A stretch of DNA of 64,000 nucleotides, from the NCBI GenBank assembly GCA_004554245.1, contig SFND01000011.1, positions 17,944 to 81,943 of the forward strand, given 5' to 3'. Source of the stretch: Oribacterium sp. Its GTDB lineage: Bacteria; Bacillota_A; Clostridia; Lachnospirales; Lachnospiraceae. Made by a program: the position numbers and the translations under genes. Below are positions 58,062-64,000 of this stretch, piece by piece (position 1 is the stretch's first letter; every line of letters begins with the position of its first letter). Under the pieces are notes generated by a model that was given only the letters and a program-made list of their open reading frames with translations, was not told where the DNA came from and did not search any database.

Positions 58062-59791
58062 ATTGTACGATTGATGGCAGAGCTGTCCAGGTCCCGGAGC
58101 GGACCACCATACTGAATGCTGCCGCCGCTGCGGGCATTCACATCCCGACACTGTGCTACTTAAAGGATATCAACGAAATTGCGGCATGCAGAGTCTGCGT
58201 CGTCGAGGTCGAGGGCTATGAGCGTCTGATGACCGCCTGCAACAACACCGTGACCGAGGGCATGGTCGTCTATACGAACTCCCGGAAGGCACGTCTCGCG
58301 CGACGCGCGAATGTGGAGCTGATCCTCAGCCAGCATGACACGAACTGTGCGATCTGTGTGCGCTCCGGAAACTGTGAGCTGCAGAAGGTGGCGAATGATC
58401 TCAATATCCTGAGCATCCCGTTTGAGAAGCAGCTGCCGAAGAAACATCGCAGCTCGCTGAACTTCCCTCTGATCCGGAATTACGACAAGTGCATCAAGTG
58501 CATGCGCTGCGTACAGATCTGTGATAAGGTGCAGGACAGCCATATCTGGGATGTCATCAATACCGGTTCCCAGAGTACCGTCGATGTGAAGGATGCCTAT
58601 GATCTCGAGACCAGTAAGTGCGCGCTCTGCGGCCAGTGCATCACCCACTGCCCTACTGCGGCACTGCGTGAGCGGGATGACACCCACGACATCCTCGACG
58701 CGCTCGAGAATCCGGATAAGATCGTGGTCGCACAGATCGCACCGTCGATTCGTACGGCCTGGGGCGAGGGCTTCGGTCTCACCCCGGAGCAGGCGACCGT
58801 GAAGCGTCTCGCCGCTGCGCTGAAGATCACCGGCTTCGACTATGTATTTGACACCAACTGGTCCGCCGACCTCACCATCATGGAGGAGGCGACGGAGTTC
58901 CTCGAGAAGCTGACGCATAAGGAAGAAAACAGGTTCCCGATGTTCACGAGCTGCTGCCCTGGCTGGATCCGCTTCTGCAAGGCACACTACCCGGATTTCG
59001 TGGACCAGCTCTCCACCTCGAAGTCACCGCAGCAGATGTTCGGTGCGATCATCAAGAGCTACTTCGCGGAGAAGCTCGGCGTAGATCCGTCTCGCATCTA
59101 CTGTGTATCCATCATGCCATGTCTTGCGAAGAAGGCCGAGTGTGGCTATGAGACGATGCGGAACGACCAGGGTGATCCGGATGTCGATGTCGTACTGACG
59201 ACTCGTGAGGTGAACCGTCTCCTGCGTATGGAGAACATCGCGCCGGGTGAGATCGACGAGATCGAGCTGGATAATCCGTTCTCTGCGGGTTCCGGTGCCG
59301 CGAATATCTTCGGCTCCACCGGTGGTGTTATGGAGGCTGCGCTTCGTACCGCTTATCACAGTGTGACCGGCGAGAATCCGGATCCGGATGCGTTCCATGA
59401 TGTCCGTGGTCAGGAAGGCTGGAAGGAAGCGACCTTCGACATCAAGGGTATCCCGGTACGTGTCGCGGTCGTAAACGGCCTCGGCAATGCGGCGAAGCTC
59501 CTCAATGCACTTCGGAAGAAGACCGTCGAGTATGATTTCGTCGAAGTCATGGCCTGCCCTGGCGGCTGCGTCGGTGGCGGCGGACAGCCGATCCACGACA
59601 GCGTCGAGATGGCGCCGGAGCGTGCGAAGACGCTGTATGCACAGGATGCAGCCGGTGCTCTTCGCTTCAGCCACGAGAATCCAGATGTGATCCGCTGCTA
59701 TGAGGAGTATCTCGAGAAGCCGCTCAGTGAGCGTGCTGAGCACCTGCTCCACACCGATCACCACGGCTGGAAGATGCCTGGCGAAAGATAA
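58055..59791 (+). CDS. [FeFe] hydrogenase, group A2-like catalytic subunit
   Basis: A 578-residue hydrogenase. N-terminus: plant-type [2Fe-2S] ferredoxin domain (PTLCYLKDINEIAACRVCVVEV), a His-ligated cluster (HDTNCAICVRSGNCELQ, 94-110), and two [4Fe-4S] clusters (CIKCMRCVQICD; CALCGQCITHCP). The H-cluster domain has L1 TSCCPGW (298-304), L2 MPCLAKKAE (354-362) and L3 MACPGGCVGGGGQP. All key cysteines are present. It makes or consumes H2 in the cytoplasm. Maturases HydEFG are not in the window and must be elsewhere. The upstream gene supplies the NAD(P)H module. Confidence 0.95.
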   Translation: MVNCTIDGRAVQVPERTTILNAAAAAGIHIPTLCYLKDINEIAACRVCVVEVEGYERLMTACNNTVTEGMVVYTNSRKARLARRANVELILSQHDTNCAICVRSGNCELQKVANDLNILSIPFEKQLPKKHRSSLNFPLIRNYDKCIKCMRCVQICDKVQDSHIWDVINTGSQSTVDVKDAYDLETSKCALCGQCITHCPTAALRERDDTHDILDALENPDKIVVAQIAPSIRTAWGEGFGLTPEQATVKRLAAALKITGFDYVFDTNWSADLTIMEEATEFLEKLTHKEENRFPMFTSCCPGWIRFCKAHYPDFVDQLSTSKSPQQMFGAIIKSYFAEKLGVDPSRIYCVSIMPCLAKKAECGYETMRNDQGDPDVDVVLTTREVNRLLRMENIAPGEIDEIELDNPFSAGSGAANIFGSTGGVMEAALRTAYHSVTGENPDPDAFHDVRGQEGWKEATFDIKGIPVRVAVVNGLGNAAKLLNALRKKTVEYDFVEVMACPGGCVGGGGQPIHDSVEMAPERAKTLYAQDAAGALRFSHENPDVIRCYEEYLEKPLSERAEHLLHTDHHGWKMPGER

Positions 59792-59810
59792 ATACGTTTT
59801 TTATGAAGAG

Positions 59811-59836
59811 AAGCCGGCGCGAACGCGCCGGCTTTC
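59811..59836 (+). terminator. Hydrogenase operon terminator
   Basis: AGCCGGCGCG (59812-59821), loop AA, CGCGCCGGCT (59824-59833), then a short T-run. Confidence 0.88.
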
Positions 59837-59927
59837 ATTATGCTCGTATAACTGCGTTGCTTTCGTCATGCCCAGTTCTGCCAGACGTCCGGCTGGTATC
59901 CCACGGTAAGAGGGGCCGAGGATCATA

Positions 59928-59972
59928 ATGCTGCATCAAAACAGCCTAAAATGGAAATGATGCTAACGGTAA
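59928..59972 (+). repeat. 45-bp repeat, copy 2
   Basis: ATGCTGCATCAAAAC and, 15 bases later, ATGATGCTAACGGTAA match 52256-52300. It lies between the hydrogenase terminator and cutC. Confidence 0.6.
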
Positions 59973-60080
59973 AAGCGTATCTCATATGCTTCTTCGATAC
60001 GCTGAAGAGACTTGCAAGACTACTCCTGTGGGAGTATGCTCATTTCAGGACGTTATGGAGAAAATCAATTCGGAGGAGTG

Positions 60081-60833
60081 ATGATGACGGACTATATCCT
60101 GGAAGTATGTGTCGACAGTGTAGAATCTGCGCTGTCTGCGAAGGCCGGCGGTGCGACGCGGCTCGAGTTGTGCGCAAGCCTCATCATCGGTGGCACCACG
60201 CCGGGCTACACTCTGTTTCGGCAGGTGCAGCAGGAAACCGGGCTTCCGATCCGGGTCCTGATTCGTCCGCGATTCGGTGACTTCCTGTACACGGCATATG
60301 AATATCAGCAGATGTGCGCGGATATCCGCTTTTTTGCCAATGCTGGCGCCGATGGTGTCGTCATCGGAAGCCTGCAGGCGGATGGCGGCCTGAACGAAGC
60401 GCAGATGCGCGGCATGATCGATGCGACGGACGGTCGCTGTGGCATCACCCTGCACCGGGCCTTCGATGTATGCGCGGATCCGATCGCCTGCTACGAAAAA
60501 GCAGCCGACCTCGGTATCGATACGATCCTCAGCTCCGGGCAGGAAGGCGACGCACAGACGGGAATCGCGCTGCTGCGGAAGCTCGTACTGATGTCGGAAG
60601 AGAATCCGACGATCCTGGTCGGTGGCGGCGTAAAGGCCGACAACATTGCCGAAATCGCGGGTATGACCGGTGCCCACGCTTTTCATATGTCGGGCAAGAA
60701 AATCCTTTCGAGTGGCATGCGCTACCGGAATGAACATGTCCATATGGGCCTCGAGGGTATCAGTGAATTCGAGCTCTACCGGACAGACGAAGCGGAAATC
60801 CGGCGCGCAGTGGAGATACTCAGATGTCTATAA
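60081..60833 (+). CDS. cutC: CutC family protein
   Basis: A 250-residue TIM-barrel protein of the CutC family, once linked to copper homeostasis. LEVCVDSVESALSAKAGGATRLELCASL and GGTTPGYTLFRQV are the conserved N-terminal part; IRPRFGDFLYTAYEYQQM, ADGVVIGSLQADGGL and ITLHRAFDVCADP follow. Start: one of two adjacent ATGs at 60081, after CGGAGGAG; an in-frame start at 60012 is unlikely. The true activity of the family is unclear. Not in an obvious operon. Confidence 0.92.
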   Translation: MMTDYILEVCVDSVESALSAKAGGATRLELCASLIIGGTTPGYTLFRQVQQETGLPIRVLIRPRFGDFLYTAYEYQQMCADIRFFANAGADGVVIGSLQADGGLNEAQMRGMIDATDGRCGITLHRAFDVCADPIACYEKAADLGIDTILSSGQEGDAQTGIALLRKLVLMSEENPTILVGGGVKADNIAEIAGMTGAHAFHMSGKKILSSGMRYRNEHVHMGLEGISEFELYRTDEAEIRRAVEILRCL

Positions 60834-60910
60834 ATAACTCTACGGTGTCGACCAGGAAAGCGGATTAAAACACAAGTAGAAAAACGAATGCATAGAAGAA
60901 AGGGAATTCG

Positions 60911-61252
60911 ATGAATATTCAGATTTTCGGCACGAAAAAAAGTGCCGACACGAGAAAAGCCGAGCGCTATTTTAAAGAGCGCGGGATCAAATTCCAGTCC
61001 GTCGATATGAAAGAGAAGGGCCTCAGTAAAGGCGAACTGAATTCGGTCCTTCAGGCGGTCGGTGGCTTAGAAGAGCTTCTCGATGAGAAGACGAAGGACC
61101 AGAAAGCGTATCTGCTGATCAAATATCTCGCACCGGAAGATAAGTTCGAAAAGATACTCGAAAATCCGATGGTGCTGAAGCAGCCGATCGTGCGGAATGG
61201 CCGCCAGGCTACCGTGGGGTATCAACCAGATATATGGAAGAACTGGGAATAA
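60911..61252 (+). CDS. ArsC/Spx-like thioredoxin-fold protein lacking the catalytic Cys
   Basis: A 113-residue protein of the arsenate reductase (YffB/Spx) family: IQIFGTKKSADTRKAERYFKERGIKFQSVDMKEKGLSKGEL and the end PIVRNGRQATVGYQPDIWKNW. In active relatives a cysteine follows GTKK; here it is Ser (GTKKSADT), and the protein has no cysteine at all. It is therefore unlikely to be a reductase. A binding or regulatory role, as for some Spx-like proteins, is possible. RBS is AAAGGGAA; it is 77 bp after cutC. Confidence 0.85.
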   Translation: MNIQIFGTKKSADTRKAERYFKERGIKFQSVDMKEKGLSKGELNSVLQAVGGLEELLDEKTKDQKAYLLIKYLAPEDKFEKILENPMVLKQPIVRNGRQATVGYQPDIWKNWE

Positions 61253-61285
61253 GGCCAAAGAGAAGCCGCGGAAGTAGGATTCTCT

Positions 61286-61314
61286 TTGCAGAACGGACCA
61301 TATTTCGCTATAAT
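61286..61314 (+). promoter_or_regulatory. ridA promoter
   Basis: -35 TTGCAG (61286-61291), 17-bp spacer, -10 TATAAT (61309-61314), 29 bp before the ridA ATG. Confidence 0.8.
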
Positions 61315-61343
61315 GTATACAAATCTTAAGGAGGACTACTATT

Positions 61344-61715
61344 ATGACAACTGTACACACTACCGATGCTCCGGCTGCGATCGGACCATATTCCCAGGCG
61401 AAAATCGTAGGTAACTTCGTATTTGCTTCCGGTCAGATTCCGGTGAATCCGGCGACCGGCGCTGTAGAGAGCGAGGATATCGAGGGACAGGCTGCACAGA
61501 GCTGCAAGAATGTAGCTGCCATCATGGAAGCTGCAGGCACCAGCATCGAGAAGGTCTTCAAGACCACCTGCTTCCTCGCAGACATGAACGACTTCGCGGC
61601 CTTCAATGCGGTTTACGAGCGGTACTTCAGCTCGAAGCCGGCACGCAGCTGTGTCGCCGTCAAGACCCTGCCGAAGGGCGTGCTTTGTGAGATTGAGGCG
61701 ATCGCAGAGCTGTAA
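61344..61715 (+). CDS. ridA: RidA family reactive intermediate/imine deaminase
   Basis: A 123-residue trimeric enzyme that hydrolyses reactive enamines and imines from threonine/serine dehydratases. DAPAAIGPYSQAKIVGNFVFASGQIPVNPATG is the conserved N-terminus; the catalytic Arg is in KPARSCVAVKTLPKG and the Glu in CEIEAIAEL. Start at 61344 with AAGGAGG. Single gene with own promoter and terminator. Confidence 0.95.
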   Translation: MTTVHTTDAPAAIGPYSQAKIVGNFVFASGQIPVNPATGAVESEDIEGQAAQSCKNVAAIMEAAGTSIEKVFKTTCFLADMNDFAAFNAVYERYFSSKPARSCVAVKTLPKGVLCEIEAIAEL

Positions 61716-61723
61716 TGAAAAAA

Positions 61724-61757
61724 CCGGCTGGATACACCGTGTATCCAGTCGTTTTTT
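61724..61757 (+). terminator. ridA terminator
   Basis: CTGGATACAC and GTGTATCCAG pair, followed by six T (61752-61757). Confidence 0.85.
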
Positions 61758-61763
61758 ATTAAA

Positions 61764-61801
61764 CAAAAACCGGGCGGGCACCTTACGTGTCCACCCGGCT
61801 T
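61764..61801 (-). terminator. Terminator of the hsp20 operon
   Basis: On the minus strand AAGCCGGGTGGACAC and GTGCCCGCCCGG pair around a short loop, followed by a U-run. It faces the ridA terminator. Confidence 0.8.
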
Positions 61802-61920
61802 AAGTGATTGTGTATATATGAACTGCGATTTCTGCCTCGCAGGGTCTGGGCATTCTATAGATGTTCGTGCAGCCACTCACTGAAGCACCCTGCATTCATC
61901 GGGCAACTGCTTTTCGGGTA

Positions 61921-62391
61921 TCATCCCTCGATCTCGATATAGCTCTCTTCCGGCAGTGCCTTCTTCGCTTCTGCCTTCGGAAGACTGATCTTCAACACAC
62001 CATTTGCAAAGGATGCCTTCACATCGTCCTCAGTAAGTCCATCACCTACATAGAAGGACCGCTGCATCGCACCCTCGTAACGCTCCTGGCGAATCAGTCT
62101 GCCGTGCTTCTTCTCGTCCTTGTCGAGACCCTTCTCCGCGGAGATGGTCAGATAGCCATCGGACAGTTGAAGCTTTACTTCATCCTTCTTGAAGCCCGGA
62201 AGATCGACCTCCAGCTCATAGCTGTTATCGGTTTCCTTCACATCGGTCTTCATCAGGTTCCGTGCACGCTTACCAAACAGTGGATTGTGCTTACCGAAGA
62301 AGTTCTTATTCCAGTCATTACCCCACTCGTTCATCATCTCATTCATCACATCATCACCATCACTAAATACACTAGGCATAAACATATTCAT
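61921..62391 (-). CDS. Hsp20/alpha-crystallin small heat shock protein, copy 1
   Basis: A 156-residue small heat shock protein. The alpha-crystallin domain shows DVKETDNSYELEVDLPGFKKDEVKLQLSDGYLTISAEK, then ERYEGAMQRSFYVGDGL and FANGVLKISLPK, with the usual GVL motif. The N-terminal arm is Met/Asn/Phe-rich. It binds unfolding proteins. ATG at 62391 follows AGGAGG. It lies 225 bp downstream of the second copy and may be read from the CIRCE-controlled promoter. Confidence 0.93.
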   Translation of the reverse strand: MNMFMPSVFSDGDDVMNEMMNEWGNDWNKNFFGKHNPLFGKRARNLMKTDVKETDNSYELEVDLPGFKKDEVKLQLSDGYLTISAEKGLDKDEKKHGRLIRQERYEGAMQRSFYVGDGLTEDDVKASFANGVLKISLPKAEAKKALPEESYIEIEG

Positions 62392-62530
62392 ATCCTCCTG
62401 TTTATTTACTTCTGGTTCTCCCTGTCCGCTCATCGGACGGATGCGAACCGCTCTGTTTTCCAGCTCTCAGAGAGAACTGTAGAGCAGCTCTGGATGTAGT
62501 TCAGAACTTACGGATGGAGGCCAATGTCTC

Positions 62531-62626
62531 CATCAGGGCACCGCCCGCAAGGGAATCAGCCCTGATGGAGCACACGCCCATCCACCTGCGCCATCGGGGC
62601 ACTGCCCGCGAGGGAATCAGCCCTCG
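62531..62626. repeat. Two direct repeats at the end of hsp20 copy 2
   Basis: GGGCACCGCCCGCAAGGGAA then TCAGCCCT at 62531-62565 recurs at 62592-62626 with few changes. The second includes the stop codon of hsp20 copy 2; the first lies outside the gene. Confidence 0.75.
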
Positions 62627-63060
62627 ATAGCGATGTACTTCTCTTCCGGCACTTCCTTCTTCGGCTCCACCTTCGGAACGGTCAGTGCCAGAACACCATT
62701 TTCAAACTTCGCAGCGATGTCGCTCTGCTTTACATTCTCACCGACGTAGAAGCTTCTCTGCATCGAGCCGGTGTAACGCTCCTGGCGAACGACCTTGCCG
62801 CTCTTATCCTTCTCATCCTTGTTCTCATTATGCGAAGCAGAGATGTTCAGATAACCATCCTTCAGCTGAAGCTTCAGATCTTCTTTCTTGAAGCCCGGAA
62901 GATCGATCTTCATCTCGTAGTTGTTCTCATGCTCCTCGATATCCGTCTTCATGAGATTCGCTGTCGACTTGCTGTAGGCAGGCTCATAACCAAGCCAGCT
63001 TGTATCATTAAAGAAATCATCCATTAAGTTCTCACCGAAAATACTAGGCATATACATCAT
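62617..63060 (-). CDS. Hsp20/alpha-crystallin small heat shock protein, copy 2
   Basis: A 147-residue paralogue of the downstream gene; both end in an IEIEG or IAIEG-like tail after a Pro-Lys-x-Glu stretch. The crystallin domain is DIEEHENNYEMKIDLPGFKKEDLKLQLKDGYLNISASH, then ERYTGSMQRSFYVGENV and FENGVLALTVPK. The ATG at 63060 has AGGAGG nine bases upstream; a GTG two codons earlier is closer to it and less likely. The promoter carries CIRCE, so expression should be repressed by HrcA and released by heat. Confidence 0.93.
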   Translation of the reverse strand: MMYMPSIFGENLMDDFFNDTSWLGYEPAYSKSTANLMKTDIEEHENNYEMKIDLPGFKKEDLKLQLKDGYLNISASHNENKDEKDKSGKVVRQERYTGSMQRSFYVGENVKQSDIAAKFENGVLALTVPKVEPKKEVPEEKYIAIEG

Positions 63061-63211
63061 AATCACTTACCTCCTGTATAACCGGGCTCCGGGATTCTGT
63101 CCCATCGCCGAATGTTTTATGTTTCAGAGTTTCGAAACCACCGGCTCGGAATGCGCTTCCTTTCGGATTGCTTTTCCTTTGCTTTCTGTTCCTTTTCTCC
63201 TTACAACTAAC

Positions 63212-63239
63212 ATAATACTCGTTTTGTTAGCACTTTCAA
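63212..63239 (-). promoter_or_regulatory. hsp20 promoter
   Basis: On the minus strand -35 TTGAAA (plus 63234-63239), 16-bp spacer, -10 TATTAT (plus 63212-63217). The -35 lies within the CIRCE element. Confidence 0.8.
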
Positions 63240-63253
63240 GATGTGAGTGCTAA
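63227..63253. promoter_or_regulatory. CIRCE operator (HrcA site)
   Basis: TTAGCACTT (63227-63235), nine bases, GAGTGCTAA (63245-63253): one mismatch from the CIRCE consensus. HrcA binding here would block the -35. CIRCE normally controls groE and dnaK; its use for hsp20 genes is less usual. Confidence 0.93.
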
Positions 63254-63391
63254 TTATTTTGTGAACTTTTTGTGTCGATCTGGAACTCATCATTTTACCA
63301 TTCGTATCCGGCACTGTTTTACTCTATCCGGCACTTTAACGGCGGCTTTCCGGTCATCCTTATTTGTGTTTACTGATTCCGGGGGAATACC

Positions 63392-63895
63392 TCATCCTGT
63401 AATCTTTCTCCGAAGGTCATTCAGATCTGCCTCGTCCGGATGTGAAAGTGCTCGATCGAAGTTCTCGATCAGCGCATCCAGATTCGGCTTTGCATCCGGC
63501 ATTTCCTTCATCTTCACATAGCGGTCCCGTACAGACTGTGGCATTTTACCCTGGCACATGTATTCTCCGACGACGGTGTTACTTCTATCGATGGTGGCAT
63601 GTACATTGGTAAGAATCTTCTGATAGTACGCTTCGCTCCCACCGAAGCCCGCGGTTCCAAATAGAAAAATTTTTTTATTTCGAAGCTTTCTGAGAAGCTC
63701 TAAGCACGCCTTATCCGCCGTTCCCTTATCTGTCCAGAAGCCCACATAGACCAATTCTGCGTTCGTTTCTGCAGATTTCGCTTCGCCGAAATAATCACAC
63801 AGCGCTGTCGGCAGTGTCTCATGGATCGTATCCGCAAGTTTTCTTGTATTACCTGTTAAACTACTAAAAATAATAGCCTATCTTTCTTCACTCAT
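63392..63895 (-). pseudogene. Flavodoxin family gene with an in-frame amber codon near the start
   Basis: The reading frame from the ATG at 63895 (with AGAGGA upstream) begins MSEER, meets TAG at 63878-63880, then continues AIIFSSLTGNTRKLADTIHE, a flavodoxin phosphate-binding loop, through YVGFWTDKGTADKACLEL and IFLFGTAGFGG to RRKITG. Without the stop it would be a normal 167-residue flavodoxin. No usable start lies between the TAG and the FMN loop; the next TTG (63754) would drop the first 40 residues. So it is a fresh nonsense mutation, a sequencing error, or a suppressed stop. Base composition is more AT-rich than the average here. Confidence 0.7.
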
Positions 63896-64000
63896 CGTCC
63901 TCTTGTATGATGATTCCAGAAGCTAAATCAACATTTTCCTTTCTTTTTGATTCTGTGGTTAAATACATTCAGATACTGTGGGACTTTTTATTATCCCCTG

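Larger units (their letters stand above)
63061..63391. other. hsp20 leader and gap to the flavodoxin gene
   Basis: 331 bp without a gene. It has the hsp20 leader (63061-63210), the promoter with CIRCE (63212-63253) and a short stretch with two copies of TATCCGGCACT (63308, 63330 region) before the flavodoxin stop. Confidence 0.5.

Noticed and set aside
1..64000. tRNA or rRNA genes
   Set aside because: No cloverleaf with TTC-A-TC-type arms or rRNA-like sequence was noticed by eye; a covariance search was not possible.

Overview
The window looks like DNA from a GC-rich anaerobic member of the Clostridia, most like Lachnospiraceae. The signs are a two-gene hydrogenase locus with an [FeFe] enzyme and a GltD-like partner, a permuted GH3 glycosidase, an ECF riboflavin transporter under an FMN riboswitch, a flavinylated reductase lipoprotein, HelD, a WYL regulator, and Gram-positive Shine-Dalgarno and CIRCE signals. 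I cannot name a species. No rRNA or tRNA gene was recognised.

The most informative landmark is at 29.1-30.9 kb: a Rep_3-family replication initiator on the minus strand beside a textbook iteron origin (an AT-rich stretch, a consensus DnaA box, four 21-bp direct iterons, and a second cluster of direct and inverted iterons). Three more lone iterons lie at 33.1, 36.3 and 37.1 kb. Next to the origin is an intact rpoA with its own promoter, outside any ribosomal-protein operon, and 3 kb away a primary-type sigma factor. The simplest reading is a chromid or megaplasmid carrying core genes, or a plasmid integrated into a chromosome.

Layout, left to right. 0-4.7 kb is a defence island: type III Wadjet (jetA, jetB, start of jetC), then RloA with an internally deleted RloB. 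5-17 kb holds cobalamin genes: cbiG and cbiF, a ZIP transporter, a secreted SGNH hydrolase, then a tightly overlapping operon of thymidine kinase, corrinoid/iron-type ABC importer (lipoprotein, permease, ATPase) and cbiD; three of these proteins carry unusual low-complexity insertions. 17-21 kb is a WYL regulator with a GH3 glycosidase. 21-26.5 kb is a catabolic cluster (two YhcH proteins, YiaK-type reductase, cyclase-family hydrolase, PanE-like reductase) with a divergent GntR regulator and matching operators. 26.6-29 kb is a split ThrE exporter and rpoA. 29-31 kb is the origin. 31-48.4 kb is mostly information processing and housekeeping: unknown proteins, RpoD, PcrA, HelD, a second sigma-70, a G3E GTPase, peptidase and phosphatases. 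48.4-51.7 kb is flavin biology: riboswitch-controlled ribU divergent from the reductase. 53-56 kb is acylphosphatase, IadA and MATE. 56-60 kb is the hydrogenase. 60-64 kb has CutC, an ArsC-like protein, RidA, two Hsp20 genes under CIRCE and a flavodoxin gene with an early stop.

The most striking unexplained structure is a pair of intergenic arrays at 8566-8965 and 52332-52731. Each has six palindromic units TATCCA-N23-TGGATA about 73 bp apart, with the same unit-to-unit spacing (72, 73, 73, 72, 75) in both copies although the sequence has diverged. Their midpoint (about 30,649) falls inside the origin region. Several other small dispersed repeat families and long hairpins occupy the remaining intergenic gaps.
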